The translations under genes and the position numbers were made by a program. 64,000 nt of DNA from NCBI GenBank assembly GCA_019187485.1, contig JABAQR010000030.1:62001-126000 (forward strand), given 5' to 3'. Origin of the DNA: Lysobacterales bacterium (lineage in GTDB: Bacteria > Pseudomonadota > Gammaproteobacteria > Xanthomonadales > SZUA-5). The notes beneath the pieces were generated by a model, which had not been told where the DNA came from, searched no databases, and worked only from the letters and a program-made list of their open reading frames with translations. Positions 42,360-50,179 of this stretch are shown in pieces; position 1 is the first letter of the stretch; each line of letters opens with the position of its first letter.

Positions 42360-42767
42360 TCAGGTGACGCAGGCCTCGGCCTGCAAGGCCGTGTCGGCAC
42401 GGTGGCGGAAACGGCAGACCAGGCCGTCGGCGCCGAAGCGCCACAGGTGGACTTCGTCTTCCTCGACGACGCGCCTGCCGGTCGCCAGCACCACGAACTC
42501 GATGTCGAGCACCACCACCACCAGATCATCGCCGTCGGCGAGGAAGTGCTTCGGTGCGAAACGCTGGATGCGCAGGCTCCGCGCAAGCTCGCTGAAGAAA
42601 GTCGCCGCGCCGTCGCGTCCGCGGCGCGGTTGCAGCCATGGAACCACGTTGCCGGGCGTCGCGCCGTATTCCCAGTCGACGTCGGGACTGAGTCGATCGA
42701 GGATCGCCGGAATATTGCCGCTGCCGAAGGCAGCGTAGATGGCGTGGACCCTGGCGAGCGCGGACAT
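42360..42767 (-). CDS. SnoaL-like / NTF2-fold protein
   Basis: The 135-residue product has the typical start VHAIYAAFGSGNIPAILDRL then SPDVDWEY, and a central FFSELARSLRIQRFAPKHFL followed by beta strands, as in SnoaL/ketosteroid isomerase-like proteins. The fold often binds or isomerises small hydrophobic ligands, but no catalytic set can be assigned. It is convergent with the NAD-IDH gene. Confidence 0.82.
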   Translation of the reverse strand: MSALARVHAIYAAFGSGNIPAILDRLSPDVDWEYGATPGNVVPWLQPRRGRDGAATFFSELARSLRIQRFAPKHFLADGDDLVVVVLDIEFVVLATGRRVVEEDEVHLWRFGADGLVCRFRHRADTALQAEACVT

Positions 42768-42902
42768 GCGGTTTCCCCGGATGGAATACCGCCGCTACGC
42801 GCATCGGATGCGCGCCGGATGCAGCGACATCACATTTTTGGGCCTGTTGTGCCGTCGCGAGGAGGATTCCGATGGGAGGTCTTGCCGAGTAAATCGCCAG
42901 CC

Positions 42903-43403
42903 GGGTCGACCAAGGTCTGGTCGCATCTCGGTGCAATGCTGGCTCTCGGTGTGGCCGGCGCCACCATGGCGCAATCGACGCGGCTCGTCGCCCACGCCGT
43001 CGGTGCACCGACGACTGCCGCCAGCGGGGTGTTGTACGGGGTAGGGCAGCCGACGCCGTCGCGGATCACGCCGCAGCGGCAATCAGGTGTTCTTCTGGCA
43101 CCGGGACAGTCGGCAACGCTTCTGGTCTCGCGCCAGGTCGGTGGTCCCACCACGGGTGCGACGGGATGATCCTTCGCTCCGTCGATCAGTGCAGACGAGC
43201 GCTGGGTCGCCTTCAGTTCGGTCGCGCCCGAGCTGGTCGCCATCGCGGTCACCGGCGGCATCTCGAACGTCTATTTGTGGGATCGACTTGCCGCGACGTC
43301 GATTCTGGTCTCGCATCTGTCGGCCGCACCGACCACGGGCGGGAGCGGTCCTTCGCGCGCGGGCACCTGGATCCGCGAGACCGCCGGGTGGACACCCGTA
43401 TGA
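42903..43403 (+). pseudogene. Remnant of a secreted PD40/TolB-like beta-propeller protein
   Basis: A signal-like leader (HLGAMLALGVAGATMAQS) is followed by TRLVAHAVGAPTTAASG. After a frameshift near 43100 comes LLVSRQVGGPTTGATG, then a TGA at 43167-43169, then in the same frame FAPSISADERWVAFSSVAPE and NVYLWDRLAATSILVSHLSA then APTTGGSG. The ISADxRWVAFSS and VYLWDR motifs are those of PD40/WD40-like repeats, and the LVS-xxxxPTTGxSG unit recurs three times. The stop sits where Gly would be expected (GGA to TGA). The gene is therefore dead, holding about two repeats of a larger propeller, and the rest is missing. Confidence 0.75.
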
Positions 43404-43583
43404 AGATCGCGTCGACACGGAGCGTCATCACTTCGTCACCACATTCGTATCGGACCGACACGACAAGGCCCTGGATCCGGGGCACCGTCGACCATGCCGG
43501 GGTGTGTTGCGACCATCGATTCCGCGCTCAGGCGACACCGAAGTACCACCCAACATCGACAAATGAGACAAGCGAGGGAGCCA

Positions 43584-44786
43584 ATGAACAAGTTAACCAC
43601 TCTGGCCGTTGCGGTCGCGCTGAGCCTGTCGGGTTCGCTATGTGCCGCCCAGAGCCACGCCGCAGACCGTTCGTACGATCCGGCAACAAGCGATGCCAAG
43701 TCGGCGCAGAGTTCGAGCGACCGGAGCATCTGGCTCGGTGACGACGAGCATTCCTGGGTGTCCGCAGGCGACGTCGGAGCGACGTCGGATGATTTGGCCG
43801 CCGCTGTGGAGGCACTGGTCGATCAACTGACCGACGACGAGCTGGTCATCGAAGTTCAGCGCGACCAGGCAGGCAACAACTGGGCGGTGGTGCTGGGTGG
43901 CTATTGCGAAACCGAATCCAGTTGTGTCCAGTACACGCGCATGGTGAGCCTGGAGGAGCAAGTCTCCGGAGCGGACATCGCCGGCGATTCCGGTGCAGCG
44001 GCCAAGCAGACCGGTCAGCCGCAGCACTTCAAGCTGAGCGTCGTACCCACGGCGCTGCCTTCGGTGGACATGGCCAATGTCGTCGTCCAGGCGCAAGTCG
44101 AGCCTTTCCGTGGCAATCAGCCCAGTCTGGCTGGCGATGCCGATGTTCGGCGGGTACAGCAGGGGCTGGTCGCCAAGGGCATCAGCACGACGGTGGATGG
44201 ATGGTACGGCGACGGCACCACGGCGGCCTACGCGACCTGGCAACGCCGCCTCGGTTACACGGGTCTGGACGCCTCGGGAATTCCCGGACCCGGTTCATTG
44301 GCATCGCTGGGGCAGAATCGCTTCGTCCTCACCAACAAGATCATCGTCGGAGCACGTACGGAGTTCTCCGGCAAGCGGGTCAATGCGCGCACCCGCTCGA
44401 TGCTGTCCGAGGCGCAGCGGTTGTTCGGTCGCACCATCGCCATCACCCAGGGTTCCTACAATGCGGGGGGTGTCGGCGCTTCGGCCGGTACGCACGACGG
44501 TGGCGGCGTGATCGATCTCAGCGTTTCGGCATTGAGCACCACGCAGCGCTGGCAGCTCGTGAAGGCACTGCGCAGGGTCGGTTTCGCCGCGTGGTGGCGG
44601 ACTCCCGCGCAGGGCAACTGGAATGACCATATTCACGCCGTCGCGATCGGCGATACCGACATGTCTTTGTCGGCGCGCAACCAGGTGGCCGATTACTACG
44701 TCGGCAAGAACGGCCTGGCGAATCACGAGGCGGACAACACGCCCTCGGCCTATCGCGTGGCATTCACCTGGTGGGAGAAGTACTGA
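43584..44786 (+). CDS. Secreted peptidoglycan-binding protein with M15-type peptidase fold
   Basis: The 400-residue protein has a signal peptide (LTTLAVAVALSLSGSLCAAQ). A PG_binding_1 domain (about 188-230; ADVRRVQQGLVAKG, VDGWYGDGTTAAYATWQRRL) should hold peptidoglycan. Residues about 300-350 carry GTHDGGGVIDLSV and NDHIHAVAIGD, the H-x(6)-D and H-x-H zinc-site pattern of D-Ala-D-Ala carboxypeptidase (M15) folds. It probably trims or cuts wall peptides. GAGGGAG precedes ATG 43584. A dispersed structured element begins 11 bp after the stop. Confidence 0.82.
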   Translation: MNKLTTLAVAVALSLSGSLCAAQSHAADRSYDPATSDAKSAQSSSDRSIWLGDDEHSWVSAGDVGATSDDLAAAVEALVDQLTDDELVIEVQRDQAGNNWAVVLGGYCETESSCVQYTRMVSLEEQVSGADIAGDSGAAAKQTGQPQHFKLSVVPTALPSVDMANVVVQAQVEPFRGNQPSLAGDADVRRVQQGLVAKGISTTVDGWYGDGTTAAYATWQRRLGYTGLDASGIPGPGSLASLGQNRFVLTNKIIVGARTEFSGKRVNARTRSMLSEAQRLFGRTIAITQGSYNAGGVGASAGTHDGGGVIDLSVSALSTTQRWQLVKALRRVGFAAWWRTPAQGNWNDHIHAVAIGDTDMSLSARNQVADYYVGKNGLANHEADNTPSAYRVAFTWWEKY

Positions 44787-44796
44787 GCTTCTACCA

Positions 44797-44965
44797 GGCG
44801 GCCCGATCCGCGCGGGATGAAACGCCGGCCATGGATGGCCGGTTCGCAAATCGAGTGCGCAAGCGCTTGATTTGGCGAAGTCGATTCCAGACATGCGCCG
44901 GACTCGGCGCGGGCTGGCGAGTTCGGGATGGACTCATCCAGACCGGTTTCTTCCTGACCCCGGGT
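44797..44965 (+). repeat. Fullest copy of a dispersed structured element (candidate small RNA or 3' module)
   Basis: The element has a head hairpin CCGGCCAT-GG-ATGGCCGG (44828-44845). A stem TTCGC-AAATC / GATTT-G-GCGAA closes a GAGTGCGCAAGCGCTT loop. A CCGGACTCG / CGAGTTCGG stem follows (44898-44906 with 44918-44926). The terminal hairpin GGATG-GACT-CATCC (44926-44939) leads into AGACCGG-TTTCTT. Copies occur at 37842-37983 and, partially, 17988-18043. It could also be read as a short ORF (IWRSRFQTCAGLGAGWRV), which is less likely. Confidence 0.7.
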
Positions 44966-45324
44966 TGGTTCGTTTGCCTCAATGCACGTCGCGACGGCGA
45001 GCAGATTGCACCGTCATTCGGGCGACGATGGATCCCGTATCGGGCCAGCGGTCGACATCACCGGAAAAGCGCACGACGTTTTCCCGGATGAGCGCCAGTT
45101 ACTCCCCAAGGCTCAATCCAGGCGCAGTTCCGACACGTCCTAGTCCGGTCAGCTTACGACGTCGTGCGGTCGCGCGCGCCACTTTCGGCTTCAGAGGAAA
45201 GGCGCCCGCCAGCCGGCCGGTCGGGGAGGGCGATCGGCAAACTTTGGCTGGCGGGCATTGAACTCGGGTTGGCGCGATCCCTGCGCCCGGATCGACGCGT
45301 GGCGCCGATCCGTGTGGCTGCGGA
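44966..45324. other. 359-bp gap with a hairpin, no gene recognised
   Basis: No plausible coding frame was found between the element and the phasin gene. An inverted repeat GCCCGCCAGCC (45204-45214) / GGCTGGCGGGC (45246-45256) lies about 70 bp beyond the phasin stop on the minus strand. Confidence 0.45.
45204..45256 (-). terminator. 11-bp inverted repeat downstream of the phasin gene
   Basis: Perfect 11-bp arms flank 31 nt. It could mark the 3' end of the phasin transcript; no T-run follows on the minus strand. Confidence 0.35.
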
Positions 45325-46011
45325 TTACTCTGCAGCCTTGCCTTCTTCGGCGGCCGGCGCGACGGACTTCTTCGCGAGCGCCTTGCGTGGCTTGGCGGCC
45401 GGCCTGGCCGGCGCTTCGTCCTTCGCGACTGGTTTGGTTTCGGCTTTTGCGGCGGGTTTGACTTCGGCCTTCGCAGCGGGTCTTTTTGCGGTTGGCCGGA
45501 CCGGCTTGGACGCTGCAGCGGCCTTCGCAGGGGCCGCCTTGGTGGCTGGCTTCTTGGCCTTCGCCTGGGCACGGTTGCCGGCGTCGAGCGCGCGCACCGC
45601 ACGACTCAGTTCGTCGACCCGCTTCGCCAGTTGCTCCAGTTCCTCGCGGCCGGGGATGCCGAGCCCGGCGAGCGCCTTGGACACGCGGTTCTCGAAGACC
45701 TGCTCCAGACGATCCCAGGTGTCCGTCGCCCGTTCCTTGACCTGCGATACCGACTTCTCGACCATGCCACGCACTTCCTCGACCTTGCTGCCGGTCAGCT
45801 TGCGCGTCGCCTTTTCCAGCGCCGAGCCTTCCTTGACCAGCGTTTCGTAGAGCTTGCCGCTCTGCTCCTGCGCCTTCGCGAAGGCGCCGAGACCGGCCAG
45901 CCAGATCTGCTCGGCCTGCTCCATGATGGCCTTGGCGGTGTTCTTCAGCGTGTTGTCGCTGCCGGCGTCGGCAATCTTGGCCTTCAGCTTGGAACCCTTC
46001 GACGTCTTCAT
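45325..46011 (-). CDS. Phasin-family protein with Lys/Ala-rich C-terminal tail (PhaF/PhaI-like)
   Basis: The 228-residue product has an amphipathic helical phasin domain (about 20-125; AKAIMEQAEQIWLAGLGAFA and the EQSGKLYETLVKEG segment) that coats polyhydroxyalkanoate granules. A histone-H1-like tail (about 140-228) of repeating KPAAKAEVKPAAKAE-type units probably binds DNA, as in PhaF. AGGA lies just upstream of ATG 46011. No PHA synthase lies in the window, but a PHA-system protein is at 49830. The tail resembles that of the acyltransferase at 29305. Confidence 0.88.
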   Translation of the reverse strand: MKTSKGSKLKAKIADAGSDNTLKNTAKAIMEQAEQIWLAGLGAFAKAQEQSGKLYETLVKEGSALEKATRKLTGSKVEEVRGMVEKSVSQVKERATDTWDRLEQVFENRVSKALAGLGIPGREELEQLAKRVDELSRAVRALDAGNRAQAKAKKPATKAAPAKAAAASKPVRPTAKRPAAKAEVKPAAKAETKPVAKDEAPARPAAKPRKALAKKSVAPAAEEGKAAE

Positions 46012-46096
46012 GATGTCCTCTGCGTCAGTGCAGCCCCGTCCCGCGCCGGACGGGTCCGACGCGCTGTTGTGAGCGTGCATGCTGCGGTTCGCAGCT

Positions 46097-46125
46097 AGAA
46101 TATTCACACTATGCAAAATGTCGAA
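46097..46125 (-). promoter_or_regulatory. Candidate phasin promoter
   Basis: On the minus strand TTCGAC (46120-46125) and TATTCT (46097-46102) are 17 bp apart within an AT-rich island. The -35 box matches poorly, so this is a weak call. Confidence 0.35.
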
Positions 46126-46245
46126 AAGGCCCGTCTTGACGCGGTTTTTCGAGCATTCGCACAAGTCCGTGGCGGCTATCGCGCAGATCGGCAGATGGCC
46201 GGATCCGGCGGCGCCGGGTGTGCCCGGCGCGAACCGCGGCGGGCT

Positions 46246-47538
46246 TCAGTCCACACCCTGGCGGGCGCCTTCGAGATCGTCACGCGAGCGGGACGGCAGG
46301 CTGCGGCGCTGGCGATCGAGCACGCGTTCGAGTTCGTGCAGCGCGCGGTGCAGGCGCGACAGCACCGTGGAGTTCGGTGGCCGGGTGCCTTCCAGGCCGT
46401 CCCAGACGGTGCGCTGGGCATCGTCGAGGATGTCGTCGCGCAGCTTCAGGCCGTGACGCTCGAGCACCGGCGACAGCAGTTCGCGGCGGTTGCGCAGGTC
46501 AGCCAGGGTGGTCTGGTAGGCGTGCTCACAGAGGTGGCGGCGGCTGCTGAAGCTGAACACGTTGGTGAAGAACATCTCGGCGTCGTCCGGGTCCGGCTGG
46601 AACAGCACCAGGTCCGAATGGTCGTAGCTTTTGTCGTACTTGCCGAAGCCGACGCGCATGCGCGAATACAGCATGGCGCGAATGGTCTGGCTCATCACCC
46701 GCGGCAGGCCGCCGTCGACCAGGCTGCCCGGCGGTTCGTCGCCGCGGTCGCGCAGCGCCGAGGCGTCGAAGGGCACCAGCGGGTTCAGCGCCAGCAACAG
46801 ATCGAGGTCTTCGTCGAGCGCGACCGACGCATGCAGCGTACGTTGCAGCGCACCGTCGACGTAGTGGCGGCCGCCGATCTCGACGGGTGGGTAGAAGCCC
46901 GGCAGCGCCGAGGAGGCCTGAACCGCCTTGCTGATCGGCACGTTCGGGGCTTCGGTCGAACCGAAGCGCACCGCGTGGCCGGTGTCGAGGTCGACCGCGA
47001 TCACGTACAGCGGGCGGTCGAGGGCGCGAAAGTCGTTGCTGCGGCCGGGCGCGTCGAAAATGCCGCGCAGGTAGCGCTCGATGCCCTCGTTGTCGAACAG
47101 GCCGGTCGGGATCGCGGCACCGAGGCGGCCCAGCGATTCGCTCCAGCCGACCGCGCCGGGACTCGTGATCAGGTCGACCAGCCACTCGCCGACGATCTTC
47201 GGCAGCGAGCCCAGCCGTCGGATGTACTCGAAGAAAGCCGGTCTCAGGAACATCTCCGGACGGAACTGGTGTTCCGGCGATTCCTCGGTGATGAACATCC
47301 GGCACATCTCGTCGCTGCCGACGCGATTGGCGAGGCCGGCGGCGAGAAAGGCGCCGGAGCTGACGCCGACGTAGACGTCGAGCCGGGTCAGGTCGAGGCC
47401 CTCGACCGCTTCGTCGAGTGCGCGCAACGCGCCCATCTCGTAGATGCCGCCGACCGGCCCGCCGCCGGCCACCGCCAGGCCGATGCGATGGCGGTGCCGC
47501 GGCGAACGGACCCGACGCGCTTCCTGCAAATGCAGCAT
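46246..47538 (-). CDS. Patatin-like phospholipase
   Basis: The 430-residue cytoplasmic or membrane-associated lipase has the oxyanion loop AVAGGGPVGGIYEMGAL, the nucleophile elbow GVSSGAF near residue 59, and the VDGALQRTL dyad Asp near residue 226, in the usual patatin order. These enzymes hydrolyse lipid esters. The C-terminal third (about 300-430) has no known domain. It is transcribed away from the alpha/beta hydrolase at 47703 and lies just upstream of the phasin gene on the same strand, suggesting a storage-lipid or membrane-lipid role. Confidence 0.88.
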   Translation of the reverse strand: MLHLQEARRVRSPRHRHRIGLAVAGGGPVGGIYEMGALRALDEAVEGLDLTRLDVYVGVSSGAFLAAGLANRVGSDEMCRMFITEESPEHQFRPEMFLRPAFFEYIRRLGSLPKIVGEWLVDLITSPGAVGWSESLGRLGAAIPTGLFDNEGIERYLRGIFDAPGRSNDFRALDRPLYVIAVDLDTGHAVRFGSTEAPNVPISKAVQASSALPGFYPPVEIGGRHYVDGALQRTLHASVALDEDLDLLLALNPLVPFDASALRDRGDEPPGSLVDGGLPRVMSQTIRAMLYSRMRVGFGKYDKSYDHSDLVLFQPDPDDAEMFFTNVFSFSSRRHLCEHAYQTTLADLRNRRELLSPVLERHGLKLRDDILDDAQRTVWDGLEGTRPPNSTVLSRLHRALHELERVLDRQRRSLPSRSRDDLEGARQGVD

Positions 47539-47702
47539 CCGTGCATTCCCGTAGTGAAAACCGGCCGATTGTAGTGGCCGTCGGTTCGAAATCGCGCTCG
47601 GTAGCGGAGGTTGTTTACCGTTCGTCGGGGGCGCTCTCGCGCGAGTTCGCGTGCTTGCTCGATTCGCGGCCGGCAGACTGCCGCGCACACTTGGAGACCT
47701 GC

Positions 47703-48650
47703 GTGGACCTGCACCTGCCCCCTGCCGCTGAACGCCCCACGCTGCGTCTGGTGCTGCGCACGGTGCTGCTGCTGCAAGTTCTGCTCGCTGGCGGCCTGGC
47801 GGCCTGGTGGATGCGCCAGGGGTGGGCGCCACTGCCGGTGGTTGCCGTTGCGGCCTCGTTGCTGCTGGGCTGGATGTGGTTCCTGGCGGCTGGCGGCTTC
47901 CTGCTGAAGTGGCTGGCGGGCGACTGGCCGCGCGCGGTGCGCGGTCGTCACTGGCCGCGCACGCTGTGGGTCGAGGGCTTGTGGATGCTGCGGCTGTTCG
48001 TGTTCGACATGGCCTGGCGTGCGTCACCGCGTCACCTGGCGGGCGATGCGCGCCGGCCGCCGGTGCTGCTGGTGCATGGCTTCCTGTGCAACGGCGCGGT
48101 CTGGCATCCCTTCGCGCGCTCGCTGCGCGCCGCTGGGTGGAATCACGTTGCGCTCAGCCTGGAGCCCACCTATCGCGATTTCCGGCGCCAGTTGGAGGTG
48201 CTCGACGATGCGGTGCGGGCGCTGGCCGCGGCCAGCGGACAGGCGTGCGTGCTGCTGGTCGGGCACAGCATGGGAGGATTGCTGGTCCGCGCCTACGCGC
48301 GGCGCGCGCCACAACGCTGCGTCGGCCTGCTGATGGTGGCGGCGCCACATCATGGCACGGCGGTCGGCGATCTCATTCACGGACTCGAACATGGCCCGCC
48401 GTCGCCGCGCTGTCGCTGGCTGCGGCAGATGAATCAGGAGGACGGTGAACGCGTCGTGCCGCCGGCCTTGAATCTGTGGAGCGCCGACGACAACATCGTG
48501 CTGCCCGCACGCAGTTCGCAGTTGCGCCAGGTGGCGGAACGTGGGCTGCACGGTCACGGCCACATGGCCCTGATCGCCACCCCCGCGGCCTGTGGCGCGC
48601 TCGTCCGGGCCCTCGACGAGATTTCGACCGAACTGGAGCGGCCAGCATGA
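47703..48650 (+). CDS. Membrane-anchored alpha/beta hydrolase (triacylglycerol lipase-like)
   Basis: The 315-residue product has two N-terminal hydrophobic segments (about 17-35 and 42-70), then an alpha/beta hydrolase fold with VLLVHGFLCNGAVWHPFARS, the nucleophile elbow VLLVGHSMGG (Ser in GHSMG), and VAAPHHGTAVGDL. The late HGHGHMAL could supply the catalytic His. It resembles lipases of the PGAP1/LipA type. The start is GTG 47703 with GGAG upstream. It overlaps the PrxQ gene by 4 bp. Confidence 0.8.
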   Translation: MDLHLPPAAERPTLRLVLRTVLLLQVLLAGGLAAWWMRQGWAPLPVVAVAASLLLGWMWFLAAGGFLLKWLAGDWPRAVRGRHWPRTLWVEGLWMLRLFVFDMAWRASPRHLAGDARRPPVLLVHGFLCNGAVWHPFARSLRAAGWNHVALSLEPTYRDFRRQLEVLDDAVRALAAASGQACVLLVGHSMGGLLVRAYARRAPQRCVGLLMVAAPHHGTAVGDLIHGLEHGPPSPRCRWLRQMNQEDGERVVPPALNLWSADDNIVLPARSSQLRQVAERGLHGHGHMALIATPAACGALVRALDEISTELERPA

Positions 48651-49126
48651 TTGCAGTGGGAGACCGTGCCCCCGATTTCGATCTGGAGGCGGACAACGGC
48701 AGTCGCTTCAAGCTCTCCTTGCAACGCGGGCGGCGCGTGCTGCTGGTGTTCTACCCGGGCGACGAGACCCCGGTGTGCACCGCGCAGCTGTGCGAGTACC
48801 GCGACGGCTTCGAGGACTATCGGGAACTCGGCGTGGACGTGGTCGGCATCAGCCGCGACGACGCCGAGAGTCACCGCAAGTTCAAGGCGCGGCGCAGCCT
48901 GCCTTTCAAACTGCTGAGCGACAGCGATCTGGCGGTCGCCCGGCGCTACGGCGCGGCCGGGCTGCTCGGAATGAAGCGTGCAGTGTTCCTGGTCGACGAG
49001 GATGGGCTGGTACGCTACGCGCACGTCGAGGCGGTGGCCCTGTTCCGACGCCGCCACGAGGAGCTGATCGAGGTTGTGCGCAAGCTTGGCAGGCCCGCCG
49101 TCCAGCGTCCCGCCGACGCACGATGA
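48647..49126 (+). CDS. bcp: Thiol peroxidase, PrxQ/BCP family
   Basis: The 159-residue peroxiredoxin reduces peroxides with thioredoxin or glutaredoxin. It has the family pattern VLLVFYPGDETPVCTAQLCE with peroxidatic Cys and resolving Cys five residues apart, RDDAESHRKFKARRSLPFKL and RAVFLVDEDGLVRYAHVE. ATG 48647 overlaps the hydrolase stop, so lipase, peroxiredoxin and the next gene form a coupled set. Confidence 0.92.
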   Translation: MIAVGDRAPDFDLEADNGSRFKLSLQRGRRVLLVFYPGDETPVCTAQLCEYRDGFEDYRELGVDVVGISRDDAESHRKFKARRSLPFKLLSDSDLAVARRYGAAGLLGMKRAVFLVDEDGLVRYAHVEAVALFRRRHEELIEVVRKLGRPAVQRPADAR

Positions 49127-49857
49127 GCGCAGTCGGCGAGCGGCTGCGCGAGCTGCTGGGCCGGCTGCAGGCGCAGCATCGTCGCCAGCAGGCGGACACC
49201 GCGGTGAGCCAGCGCCTTGCCGCACTGCGCGCCTGGCAGTCGCGGCGCCTGGCGGCCAGCTATGCCGACATCCGTGGCGAGTCGCGATTTGCCGCCGCCT
49301 GCGAGTTCTTCCTCTCGGACCTGTACGGCGAGGGCGATTTCGGCGACCGCGACCGCGCCGTCGAGCGCGTGGTGCCGATCATGCTGCGGCTGTTGCCGGA
49401 AGGCGTGCTTGCGAGCCTGGCGCGCGCGATCGAGCTGAATGCACTGAGCCAGGAACTGGACTACGCGCTCGCCGCCGCGTTGCCGCCGCACTGCACGCAT
49501 GCGGAGGCGATCGCCGATGTCGATTACGCCGCCGCCTACGCGCTGTCGGCCGAGCCACAGGCGCGCAAGCGCCAGCTCGCGCTGCTGTTGGTACTGGGAC
49601 GGGAACTCGATCGTCTGGTGCGCAAGCCGCTGTTGTCCGAATTGCTGCACATGTGCCGCTGGCCCGCCAGGCTGGCGGGTCTGGGCGCGCTGCAGAGCTT
49701 CCTCGAACGCGGCTTCGACGCCTTCGGCAAGCTGCACGGTGCCGGTCCCTTCCTCGGCACCATCCTGCGCCGCGAGCGCGCCTTCATGCGGGCGTTGCCG
49801 TGCGTGATCGACGGCGGCGAGCTACGCCTTCAGGACCCGAATTCCTGGTCCAGGTAG
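49123..49857 (+). CDS. Conserved-type cytoplasmic protein of unknown function
   Basis: The 244-residue product is almost entirely helical, with no signal or membrane segment. A recognisable motif is ESRFAAACEFFLSDLYGEGD followed by RDRAVERVVPIMLRLLPEGV; similar FFLxDLYG proteins occur in related bacteria but the function is unknown to me. It overlaps the bcp stop by 4 bp and its 3' end overlaps the convergent PHA-system gene by 28 bp, so it belongs with the lipase-bcp set. Confidence 0.75.
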   Translation: MSAVGERLRELLGRLQAQHRRQQADTAVSQRLAALRAWQSRRLAASYADIRGESRFAAACEFFLSDLYGEGDFGDRDRAVERVVPIMLRLLPEGVLASLARAIELNALSQELDYALAAALPPHCTHAEAIADVDYAAAYALSAEPQARKRQLALLLVLGRELDRLVRKPLLSELLHMCRWPARLAGLGALQSFLERGFDAFGKLHGAGPFLGTILRRERAFMRALPCVIDGGELRLQDPNSWSR

Positions 49858-50108
49858 CGACCGATCTCGGACTCGATCGCACCCTTGATCGGCAGCAGCA
49901 GCCAGCTGATGTCGGCATGCACCGAGACCGTCTCGGCGGTCACCGCGATGTGCCCGTCGACGCCGGCTCGGGTGAACTCGAGGATGTTGTTCTCCCACGC
50001 GGCTTCGATCTCGAAGCGCTCGCGGATGTGCTTGGCGACCTTGTCCACCGCCTTGCGCGCCCTGGCGACGCCGAGTTGGTGCTTGCGATGCATGCGGATG
50101 GTGGCCAA
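49830..50108 (-). CDS. Polyhydroxyalkanoic acid system family protein
   Basis: The 92-residue protein matches the PHA_gran_rgn-type family: IRMHRKHQLGVARARKAVDK, an EAAWENNILEFTRAGVDGHI segment and a C-terminal WLLLPIKGAIESEIGRYL helix. Members are found in PHA-producing gammaproteobacteria, often near phasins, with an unproven granule role. It overlaps the convergent upstream gene by 28 bp. Confidence 0.85.
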   Translation of the reverse strand: MATIRMHRKHQLGVARARKAVDKVAKHIRERFEIEAAWENNILEFTRAGVDGHIAVTAETVSVHADISWLLLPIKGAIESEIGRYLDQEFGS

Positions 50109-50179
50109 TGGCGCGCTCCGTTCCCCTGTAGCGGTCGGTGTTGATTATGATCAAAGCCTGCTTCGGAATGGAGCGCCCC

